NCBI RefSeq assembly: GCF_000151315.2
Contig: NW_011887294.1
Coordinates: 1,880,460 to 1,944,459, forward strand
Direction: 5' to 3'
From: Capsaspora owczarzaki ATCC 30864
Lineage: Eukaryota > Opisthokonta > Filasterea
Length of the DNA stretch: 64,000 nt
This document shows, one piece after another, positions 39,403-47,847 of this stretch (positions within the stretch are counted from its first letter, which is position 1; every line of letters starts with the position of its first letter). Under the pieces are notes generated by a model. It saw only the letters and a list, made by a program, of their open reading frames with translations, was not told the DNA's origin and searched no databases. The translations under genes and the position numbers were made by a program.

Positions 39403-42393
39403 TCAACTTTGCTGACCAAAGAAGAGCGCAAATACATCAAATGCCAAAATCGCGGCGGCTGAAAACAAAAAGTTTGGAGCGAAAATCTTCCATGCCATGA
39501 GATGCCGACGGTGCATCATTGCCGTCACCAGAACGATGATGAGGTGCAGGTGATGGATTGTGTGGGTCTGCAACAGCAATCGCAACGGCGGCTCGGCCAC
39601 GGTCGTGCTTCGGAAGGATGCGAACGCCTTCGGAAGGGCCACAGCACCCAGAGCGGAGACTGCCATTCCTGCAAATGCTTCGAGGAAGATCATGGTTCCC
39701 GAGCGCACCATATCAGCGTCATCAAAGCCTACAAACGGCGCAGTCCATCGCAGGGTGCTAAAGGTTTTCTGATGCCCAATCGAGAAGAAGAGAGTCCAAC
39801 CACCGAGCCAAAGCAGAACTGGAAGCGTCCACGAATGCGCCACGGTGTTGTTGATCGCAGCAGAGGAAGCGGGATAACCGGGAACAGCGCTCGAGCTCAC
39901 GACGGAGGTTGGAGGTCGTGGTGCACTGGGAGGATGCAACGCACGAACAGCAGCGCCCAAACAGAAAATGGAGAGGCCACAGTATAGCACGGCAATCGCA
40001 AAATACCGTCCGGCCCAGAGACTGCAGCAAATGTAAATGCCGCTCAGGATGTACTTCGAATGTACTTGACGAGCGAAACGCAGCACCAGTAGACCAGCCA
40101 TCAGCCCACCGTACAGCAGTCGAATCGCTGCGTTGACCCACCACAGACTGCCCGCAGCAACTCCATCATTGTTGCGTTCTCCTTGCTGAAGTCCTGCCAC
40201 CTGGCTATTGTGTTGCTGGATATCAGTCTCGACTCCCGCCCAGAGCAAAAGGCCACACAAAACAGCGCAAAACAGCATCGATCGATTGCGCCTTGCCCAA
40301 TCGCGCGTTTTGCAAGCGTACAGCAGCCACAGCAGGCATGGAACTCCAAAGGTCAAGGTAAATGCGTAATCGTACACAAATGTGCCAGGTTGGACTTGCT
40401 GCAGACTCGCGCACTGCGGCGAGGATTGCTCTTCTCGACAAACCAAGCATGTCTCCAGGCATAGACGGAGTAAAACCAGGCCGGCCACGGCCCAGGCAAT
40501 TGGGCGCAACGGCTTGAACCCGCGCATCGTCATCGAGTGAGAGATGCACTGGCCCAGTGCTAGCAGCACGAGTAGCGCGAATGCGAAGGGAAAGGTGAAG
40601 CTCTCGTTGACGACGAAGCTATTCGAAGTCGTTCCGAATAAAAGAATTGCAGTCAACACGAAAGCGGGCAAATCGTGAAGGCGAACGGGCGCGAGCACAA
40701 ACACAACCGCTAGCAGCGGAAGCGCAGAAACAACGGCGAGCGCAATGCCCAGCTGCATGCTGTTTGTATCAAACCGTGCCCAGGTCTCGCGGCACAACTC
40801 CTGGACTGTTTGTAGATAGACATAGTACGGGTGCGTCCGGACATCCACCCAGTGTGGAAGCTGTTGCTGGGACCTGGTCCAGACAGAGCGATGGGCGTGC
40901 TCGAGTTGCTTGCGAATGGCAGCAACCGTGCTGGGCGACAAGTCGCTCGAGACTGATGCGTACGTGAGCATGTACCGGTGGACTTGTACTGCGTTCAGTG
41001 TCAGCCACCAATCTCGCGTCTCTAGATTTGCGGGGAGCAATTCTGGGATGGCGGCCCCGAGATTGCCAAACGGAATTGGGATGCCCAGCAGGAGAGACAA
41101 TGTTGGCACCAGATCAATTTGGCGCACAGTCGTCACGTCAGAGGCCAAACCCTCTGATGCGAGCTGTGGTGGCGCCCAGCCGCGCGTCGAGTACACAAAC
41201 AAGGCTGCGTCCGTTTCGTCCAAACTGTCCCCGCCGTGATCGCCTTCACGCGTCATGCCGTGGTCTCCGCAAACAACGAGCAGCGTGTCCTTGAAGCGTG
41301 GATTGTGGTCGATTGCGGCAATCGCTTCGCGGATGACGCCGTTCATTTCATGCAGCTTGGCGTTGATGGCGGGCACGTACGGTCCAAAGGTGTGGCCCGC
41401 GTGATCGACACCGAGAAAGTGGGCCACAATCGCTCGATAGTTTTCGCTGTTGTCACCATCATGAGCATCTTGGGTCTGGTAGTTGCGCTGTTGGAGCAGG
41501 GGAAGCAGGATTTGTTCGACACCGTGATCGACCGTGTGCAGATCGTGCACGTTGAACGATGGAAACGGGTGTGCCTGCCGAAATGAGCGAGGGAACAGGT
41601 TCATCCATGTGTCGTCTCCGAGGAAGAGTAGTCCGTTTCGAGCCGGCGTCGACGTCGGACCAGTGCGAGCTCGGCTGGACTTGTCGCTTTCGGCGAGCTG
41701 GTCAATCCAGTTATCCTCGCCAATGCTGCCGCTGGCAAAATTCGATCCCGCGTCCACAAACGTCGGAAGACTGCCCGTGGTTAGTCCCTTGAGGCGCTGC
41801 AGCGTCGTTGTGGGCGGATCTGCGCGAAACCGAAACAGACGCGCGCGATTCGGATGTTCAGCGAGCTTGTCGCGAATCGCAGTCAGATGGCCCGTGTACG
41901 GCGCCTGCGGGTCGCACGGCGGAAAACGCGCGTGAGGAATATTACTGGTCTGTGCATCATCACTGTGCGATGGGGCAGTCGGCTCGCACGGTGCGGCAAA
42001 GTCGTACCGCAACGCGTCAATCACAATCAGAATGAGCGCTGGATGGTCCTGCTCCTGCCGCTGCTGCTGCTGCGACGACGCTCCATCGCCATCCAGCCAT
42101 CCTCGTGTGCTTGGATCGTTCTGCTTGGGCAGGCTTGTTGCTTTGTCGGATGCTAGGCGATCGTCCAACGCGCCAATCAGTCGCTCGCTCAGCTGGTCGT
42201 CATCACCAGCACCACCTGTCTGACGCGCGGCGAACGCACTTCGGAGCTGTGCAAAATCATCGCTGCTACTGCGATTGGGAACTTCGATTCTGGCGAGTAG
42301 AAACCCGCGGGCAAATAACGCAATGGCAGCAGCGTGCACAAGCAGTAGGATGGCCGTCGCGAGCGAGGGCGACCATCTCTGCAATCTGTGCAT
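39403..42393 (-). CDS. PIGO: GPI ethanolamine phosphate transferase 3 (PIG-O)
   Basis: An intronless gene of 996 codons from ATG 42393. PIG-O adds phosphoethanolamine to the third mannose of GPI precursors in the ER lumen, forming the bridge to protein. The luminal alkaline-phosphatase-like domain (about residues 90-470) has LILIVIDALRYDF, a Thr nucleophile region PPTTTLQRLKGLTTGSLPTF, DDTWMNLFP, HDLHTVDHGV, FLGVDHAGHTFGP and VVCGDHGMTREGDHGG. These carry the metal ligands. One N-terminal signal anchor and about ten C-terminal membrane helices follow. DDTWMxLFP and the TTTxQRLK context separate it from PIG-N and PIG-G only moderately, but overall order fits PIG-O best. Confidence 0.93.
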   Translation of the reverse strand: MHRLQRWSPSLATAILLLVHAAAIALFARGFLLARIEVPNRSSSDDFAQLRSAFAARQTGGAGDDDQLSERLIGALDDRLASDKATSLPKQNDPSTRGWLDGDGASSQQQQRQEQDHPALILIVIDALRYDFAAPCEPTAPSHSDDAQTSNIPHARFPPCDPQAPYTGHLTAIRDKLAEHPNRARLFRFRADPPTTTLQRLKGLTTGSLPTFVDAGSNFASGSIGEDNWIDQLAESDKSSRARTGPTSTPARNGLLFLGDDTWMNLFPRSFRQAHPFPSFNVHDLHTVDHGVEQILLPLLQQRNYQTQDAHDGDNSENYRAIVAHFLGVDHAGHTFGPYVPAINAKLHEMNGVIREAIAAIDHNPRFKDTLLVVCGDHGMTREGDHGGDSLDETDAALFVYSTRGWAPPQLASEGLASDVTTVRQIDLVPTLSLLLGIPIPFGNLGAAIPELLPANLETRDWWLTLNAVQVHRYMLTYASVSSDLSPSTVAAIRKQLEHAHRSVWTRSQQQLPHWVDVRTHPYYVYLQTVQELCRETWARFDTNSMQLGIALAVVSALPLLAVVFVLAPVRLHDLPAFVLTAILLFGTTSNSFVVNESFTFPFAFALLVLLALGQCISHSMTMRGFKPLRPIAWAVAGLVLLRLCLETCLVCREEQSSPQCASLQQVQPGTFVYDYAFTLTFGVPCLLWLLYACKTRDWARRNRSMLFCAVLCGLLLWAGVETDIQQHNSQVAGLQQGERNNDGVAAGSLWWVNAAIRLLYGGLMAGLLVLRFARQVHSKYILSGIYICCSLWAGRYFAIAVLYCGLSIFCLGAAVRALHPPSAPRPPTSVVSSSAVPGYPASSAAINNTVAHSWTLPVLLWLGGWTLFFSIGHQKTFSTLRWTAPFVGFDDADMVRSGTMIFLEAFAGMAVSALGAVALPKAFASFRSTTVAEPPLRLLLQTHTIHHLHLIIVLVTAMMHRRHLMAWKIFAPNFLFSAAAILAFDVFALFFGQQS

Positions 42394-42592
42394 TCGCAGA
42401 CAGACAGCCAAGAGTTACCGCGAAACGACTGGACAGAGTTTAGTTGAAGCATTGCACCAAGTCACTGAACAACTTGAAGCATCCAATCGCAAATTGCAGA
42501 ACTTGGATGCTTCTTCTCAGATTCCAGAGTCGTGCTCGGTTTTCTAGTTCTCTTTCAATGTATTGGAAACAACAGCGCATAGATCTGAATCC
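42394..42592. other. Spacer with 11-bp hairpin, PIG-O / LRR gene
   Basis: About 200 bp after the LRR gene stop and before the PIG-O start (both minus strand). A perfect inverted repeat GAAGCATCCAA (42476-42486) and TTGGATGCTTC (42503-42513) encloses a 16-base loop. On the + strand the same stretch is open and reads as a short coiled-coil (SLVEALHQVTEQLEASNRKL) to a stop at 42547. Confidence 0.6.
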
Positions 42593-44340
42593 CTAATCTT
42601 GTCGTTCGATATACCCGACAGAGAGCGACGCAAGTCGCACAAAACTGTAATACTGACCGAGTTCAACTTCAACCTCCCAACCCTCGCGCATTTGGCGGAT
42701 GACAGGATGGTCTGTTGGCGAAATTGTCACCAGCTGAATGTTCGAACCGACGACAGGCGCTTCTGCAGCCCATTTGTATCGAACAGCACCTAGCTCGTCT
42801 CGAACAATCAGATCGAAACGGCCCGATTTGGCTTCGGACTGTTCACGAAGGACTTGAATCGCTTTCACTCGGATGGAATTTCCATTGCTGCTTCGAGGCA
42901 TTGTAAGTTTCAGGAAAGCGATCTGATTGTTCCTAGCCCACGCTTGGTGAATGTGCTGCACGCCTTGCAAGTACTCCGCTTCGTGCATAACGAGCTCGGC
43001 AACCTCGGCTGGTAGTGCAGGGAGAAGTGCGGGCTGATTCTCCTTCTCGTGTCGGCCTGTCAGCAGGTGAAACACGCTCTGCCAGTCTTCAGAGGTTGCC
43101 AATCGTGGAAGCAAGGAGAATGCAAGCGGGTTTATCTGGTCCTGGATGCTGTGCAATGAACAAGCAAAAGGTAAAGGAACCATCAGGAGGACCGTTCCAT
43201 TGAGTATTGGTTCGAGGAACATGGACGAAGCATCAATGGCTCTCATTGGCAAGAACAAGCAACCTACTCAAGCTTAGTCAGAATGCCGTTGACTTTGCGT
43301 GCCTCACCAAGCGCTTGAATGCCAACTTGGCCAATGCAGTTGTTCTCTAGACTGGCGTTCAAAGTGTTAGCAGGTTGATAACGTAGCAAGGTCTGAACGA
43401 TGCTGGTTCAATGTCCCAGATGAGCAAGGCACCCAAGCACTTACGTCAGGTCAGTCAGCGTCTTGTTGACCTTGAGTGCTTCAGCGAGTGCCAGAGCGCC
43501 AATGTCACCAATCCGATTCACACTCAGACTGCCCATCCCCTCCATCAGTGAGCATTCGGAATTTTTATGAATCCCTCACATGCATCAGTAAACGTGAGAG
43601 GACTTACTAGAGCAAAATCAGGTTCGTGTTCACTTTGAGAGCCTCAGCGATCGCCTGCGCTCCAGCATCGCCAATTTGATTGTGGTACAGACTGTCCGCA
43701 CAACCTTCATCAGTGAGCACGCTGAATACCTTCTGCTAAAGTCACCCACTCACATCCATCAGTACAAAGTGAGATGACCTACATGAGCCACCTCAGGTTC
43801 GTGTTCACTTTGAATGTCTCAGCAATCGCCCGCGCTCCAGCATCGCTAATCTGATTCCAGCTCAGACTGCCCGTCCCTCTCCATCAGTGAGCACTCTCAC
43901 TGTCATCTCCTGCAGTCACCACTCACATGCATCAGTTCAAACGAGACTCACGCAACCTCGACCACCGTCTTGTTCACTTTGAGTGTCTCAGCAATCGCGC
44001 GCGCTCCAACGTCGCCAATCTGATTCTCACGCACGCTGTCCAAATCGCCTCCATCAGTGAGCCGCTCTTGCTGTCTCTACTTGATCGCCCACTTCCATGC
44101 GTCAGTGAAATTGAGATGACTTACTCGAGGTGCGTCACTGTCGTGTTCACTTTGAGCGCTTCAGCAACCGCTTGTGCTCCATCGTTGCCAATCTTCTTCC
44201 CATCCCACCTGTCTCTCCATTTTCGTCAACACAAACGCGCGGTCACACTGTTTCCAACCTTACAACTCGGCTTCCCCTTACCAGATCCATCCATTTGCGT
44301 TCTTGACGATATCATGCAGCTCGCGCTGGCTCTCAGACAT
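42593..44340 (-). CDS. Leucine-rich-repeat protein of single-repeat exons (NLRC3-like LRRs)
   Basis: Eight exons encode 372 aa. Exon 1 (44340-44282) gives MSESQRELHDIVKNANGWI. Six exons of exactly 84 nt follow, each coding one 28-residue ribonuclease-inhibitor-type repeat with consensus NxIGDxGAxAIAExLKVN, and every junction is phase 2. The last exon (43148-42593) encodes a 185-residue C-terminal region. It has an F-box-like LPALPAEVAELVMHEAEYL and a beta-rich stretch (RFDLIVRDELGAVRYKW, VTISPTDHPVIRQMREGWEVEVELG). No NACHT, CARD or kinase domain is present. LRRs of this class bind protein partners; the partner and role are unknown. All phases close to one frame. Divergent repeats at the 3' end (CIGQVGIQALGEARKVNG) suggest older units there. 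Confidence 0.88.
43260..44230 (-). repeat. Six tandem exon-plus-intron LRR units, about 163-177 bp each
   Basis: The repeat unit is the whole exon and its intron, not the exon alone. Introns share CATCAGTGAGC near one end and GAGATGACTTAC-like donors, with CACTCACATGCATCAGT in the middle. The conserved AAT codon position (Asn of NxIG) recurs at about 43333, 43510, 43673, 43848, 44017 and 44190, giving spacings of 177, 163, 175, 169 and 173 bp. Confidence 0.88.
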
Positions 44341-44950
44341 ACTCTGATAAGTCAGCATTTTCAACAATCAAACAAAGACTGACTCGATGCTCCATTTCAT
44401 CTCTCTACCCTGACACACGCAGGTCTATGAGCCAGCCATTCTGATGGCTGTTCCTCCTTGAGGAAGTTTGGAATATCAGGATAATTTTCAGTGCAAATTT
44501 TGTTGATTGTAGAAAGGGTAGTGTGCATTCCCACCGATCAGACCTATTCAAGTCATAGTATTCTTCGACAACATTTTGGAGTTATCTTAGAAAATAGGAC
44601 TGCACAAGAAACCATAAAACAAACAAAACAGAAAACGTTCAAAAAGGACTGTCTCCCGAATGCCGGAACAATCCTCCTGATTTTGCGCCTCGTCTCTTTC
44701 CAGAGTCGTACTCGGCATTTCATGTTCATCGTACGCGGGGAGATTGAAGTAGAACGTTCACTTGGAGTTGAAGCGGTTTTTGCTCAGCTCTGAGCTTTGC
44801 CGTGGCAATCCACTTCTGAATTCTCGGATGTTTGTGCTGCTTTGTCTTTCGTTGCTTGCCATCTGATGACTAGATCTACGTTATTCCTCAATCCATTTGT
44901 AATCCTTTCATTCAGTCTTGCATTTTCACTTTGAAGCCAAATCGAAATCA
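44341..44950. promoter_or_regulatory. Divergent region, LRR gene / GMF
   Basis: 610 bp, AT-rich. The + strand open frame at 44491-44793 (about 100 codons) has no recognisable features. An 18-bp direct repeat (44698-44715) matches 42522-42539 beyond the other end of the LRR gene with one mismatch. No core promoter motif was identified. Confidence 0.4.
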
Positions 44951-45980
44951 ATGGTAAAATCAAAATTCTGAATTTTTGGAGTTTTTTTTTATTTTTTTTT
45001 TATTTTTTTTTTTGCTGATTTTCCATCGCCATTCTCTCACTTTCCACTGTCTCACTCGCTTCCTTCCGTCCTTCCTTCCTCTCTTCGCTCTCTTTTGACG
45101 ACTGAATGCTCATTTGCTCAGACGGACATCAACGTGTGCGACATCGACCCGTCTGCGATCGACAAGATCAAAAAGTTCCGTTTCCGCAAGGCCAAGAACA
45201 CTGGCGCCCTCATCCGTAACGTGCAACCCACTCCGCGCACCCTACAAATCCCTCTTGGTGGTCAACGTTGTCGAATGACCATGGCGATGAGACTGGAGAT
45301 CCATGGGTGGAGGAGGGGGGGTAGTTCAGATTGAGTGGACATCAGCTGGTTTTTCAATCTTTTTCTTTTGTTCTTTTGGCAACTCGTTCATTGATCACCA
45401 TTCAATGTTGCTCTGCTTCTTCTTCTTCTTCTGCTGCTGCTGCTGCTGCTGCTTGCTCTCGCAGTCAAGATCGTTCCTGAGGAGCTCAAGTGCGTCATCG
45501 AGCAGGAGCTGGACGACACGTCCCTCGCTGAACTGGCCAACGAGCTCCCCGACTCATTCCCTCGCTATGTCGTGTTCTCGACCGTCCACACGCACCCCGA
45601 TGGCCGTATTTCGTACCCGCTGATGCTCATCTACATTTCCCCTGCCGGTAAGAGCGAGTAAAAGAGTCGGGTTGGTGCTGCTTTAGATTGTGCCTTTTTT
45701 TTTTTTTTGTAACTTTTGGGGATTGTTTGTTTCGTCTGCCGTGTCCCAGGCACCAAGCCTGATTTGCACATGATGTACTCTGGCACCAAGACCGAGTTGG
45801 TTCGTCTTTCTGGCATTACCAAGGTCAGCATGGCGAGAATAACAACCTCGAAAAACGTTGTCAAATTGCTGGCGCTGATTTCTGTGCATTCCTTGTCTCG
45901 TCACACAGGTCTTTGAGGTGCGCAGCACTGAAGAACTTGACGACGAATGGCTCGAAGAGAAGATGGCCTTCTTCAAGTAA
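44951..45980 (+). CDS. GMF: Glia maturation factor (ADF-homology actin regulator)
   Basis: Five exons (44951-44953, 45122-45215, 45465-45647, 45750-45823, 45909-45980) encode 141 aa, the GMF length. GMF binds Arp2/3 complex and removes branches from actin networks. Matching blocks: INVCDIDPSAIDKIKKFRFRK, ELPDSFPRYVVFSTVHTHPDGRISYPLMLIYISPAG, MMYSGTKTELVR, TKVFEVRSTEELDDEWLEEKM and FFK. The frame has no ATG in exon 2. The only solution I found is a first exon ending in the bare ATG (44951-44953) spliced by GT at 44954 to the AG at 45121, phase 0. ADF/cofilin genes in animals and plants are known for an intron right after the ATG. Cofilin itself is excluded by the missing N-terminal Ser3 region. 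Confidence 0.9.
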
Positions 45981-46265
45981 ACGCGTCGTCAAGATGGACC
46001 GAGTCCGATGGTGTGTTGTTTTAGTTTTTTTGCTCCACCTCCCCTTGTTCATTTGTTGATATGGCTCGAAACGCATGTGGCTGGTACACCCATAAACACA
46101 ATGGTTGCAAGATGTTGTTTTCGATTGTTCTCAACACGTTAGGGACAGACAGCCAACATGCAGCAGTTTCGTCTCATTTCTTTTTTTAAAAAAAAAAAAT
46201 TCTAGTCGACGTCAACTAGAGAGCTATTGGACCTCGCTGACGACACGCTTTCTGGTGGCGCAGTT
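45981..46265. other. Convergent spacer, GMF / cornichon
   Basis: 285 bp between converging stops, with a T7/A12 dyad at about 46182-46200 that could serve polyadenylation of either transcript. Nothing else was seen. Confidence 0.4.
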
Positions 46266-47542
46266 TTAATGGTCGCGCAGCGATGAAATCGGAGCAATTA
46301 GTGCGGTGATCATGCTGTTGCGAAGATAAGAGCCAAAACAAAAGTGACCCACAAAGTTAACAACCAAGTCGGACAACCTCCTCTGCTGCAATCACCACCT
46401 CCAACAACTTACGAGTACAAGTAGTAAAAGAAGCACACAAGGTACAAGCCAAGCTTGATGAAGGACTCTTGCTTGTGCTTTCCGAGTGATTGGAAAACCT
46501 CGGTCGAATCGTACAAGTAGCGTTTGCTATGAATCCTGCGTTGGGGGGGGGGGGAATGAGAAGGACAGCACGAGAAGGCAAGTGGGAAACAAGAACAGAG
46601 GTCGGGGAGAGTGAGAGAGTTGTGCGAAAAAAAGGAGCCAGCACTCGAGTTCCAACGCACCGATGAGCGTGGTACGCGACAAGCGGAACGTTCAGAAGCA
46701 ATGCAAGCCATTGCAGCCGGAAGAGGAAGAGCGTTGTCAGGAAGGCATGAAGGCCGACTTCAGGCAAAATGTACTGCCACATCGAGGACAAATTTGGAGT
46801 TGACAAGTTAGCTCAGAAATACAAACCGCGCTGCCTCAAAGGCCATTTCGACTTTTGTGCGTGAGTGTATGCGCGCGTTTCTTGCTGTCATATTCATACC
46901 ACGTTGAGGCTGTTGCAGAGGTCGACAGGATTGATGTAGTCGCATTGGAGGTCTGAGAACATGATGATCTGCAGCCAAAACAAATGAGTGCAAATGAGTG
47001 ATCCAGCCATTCGCGAGTGAATGCTCGGTGTATTTTTTGTGAGACGATGAATCAACAGAGCATGATTCTGGTCTCTGGTTGGCGGTCTTCGATGCCGGCT
47101 GTGCACAAAGAGGGGAGATCTCGGCAGTTGATGACGACGGCGAGTAGAACAGCGAGCGACTTTGGCGTTCCGGTCGTCCACCAGCCAGGCACTGATGCGG
47201 GGTCATTAGTGCTGGCGACACAATGCAAACGCTGTCATCCCCCCCCCCTCGTCTTCTGGGCGAACGCGGCAGATCCAGCGCGAGACGAAACCATCCGTTG
47301 CAAAAAAGGTCTCCCTTTCGCATTTTCCTCCCAGTTCTCAACGGGCCAAACCGCTGCAGCCTCCCCCCCCCCCTTTTTTTTTCCTTCCATCAGACGGCTG
47401 GGTTGAGGTGGTTAGGGATGCACGGCGGCGCGGTCAAAAGTGACGGGAGGGGAACTGAACGCACAAAGTAAACCATGAGGAAGAGCAGTGCTGCTGATAC
47501 AATCACAGCAAAGATGTACAAGGCGGCGTCCGTCGAGACCAT
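46266..47542 (-). CDS. CNIH4: Cornichon-family COPII cargo receptor
   Basis: Five exons (47542-47465, then about 46964-46896, 46789-46677, 46533-46411, 46314-46266) encode 143 aa. Cornichons pack membrane cargo into COPII vesicles at the ER. The family features are all there: a first helix AALYIFAVIVSAALLFLMVYF, DLQCDYINPVDLCNSLN, PEVGLHAFLTTLFLF, LLLNVPLVAYHAH, RYLYDSTEVF and FFYYLYSMI. Reading straight through the last intron would stop at FFYYLYS, but a GTAAGT donor there joins in phase to an exon giving MITALIAPISSLRDH. This restores the usual cornichon end. Assignment to CNIH4 rather than CNIH1-3 is tentative, based on the short loop. Confidence 0.9.
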
Positions 47543-47685
47543 TGCTGCTGATGAGTGAAAGTGGAGTGAAGTGGAATATATCAAGATAGAATTGTCGAGT
47601 AACAATTGCAGCAACCGAGGAACGCAGAGCATTAGTCTGAGCGGTCTTTGGTACTGTTTTCAGAGCATCTGAGCGGTGGCTTTTT

Positions 47686-47716
<31 letters not shown>

Positions 47717-47847
47717 CTGTTCCTTTTTCTAGGCAGGCAGTCTTTTGCTTTGCTATTCTTTGTTTTTGTTTTATTCCGTTTCAAGGGGTGAACGGCGCAG
47801 TGAAAGACAGAGCGCAGTGTGTGCGTGCGTGTGTGTGTGTTAGCAGA
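47543..47847. promoter_or_regulatory. Divergent region, cornichon / PP2C
   Basis: 305 bp between divergent starts, with a TG repeat (47691-47717) and further GTGTGT runs (about 47818-47840) in the PP2C leader. The PP2C frame is open upstream across the TG repeat, but the reading (Met-Cys-Val repeats) is repeat-derived. Confidence 0.5.

Noticed and set aside
46409-46420. Cornichon ending at FFYYLYS
   Set aside because: Reading into the intron gives this stop, but a canonical GTAAGT donor and an in-phase last exon restore the normal family C-terminus.
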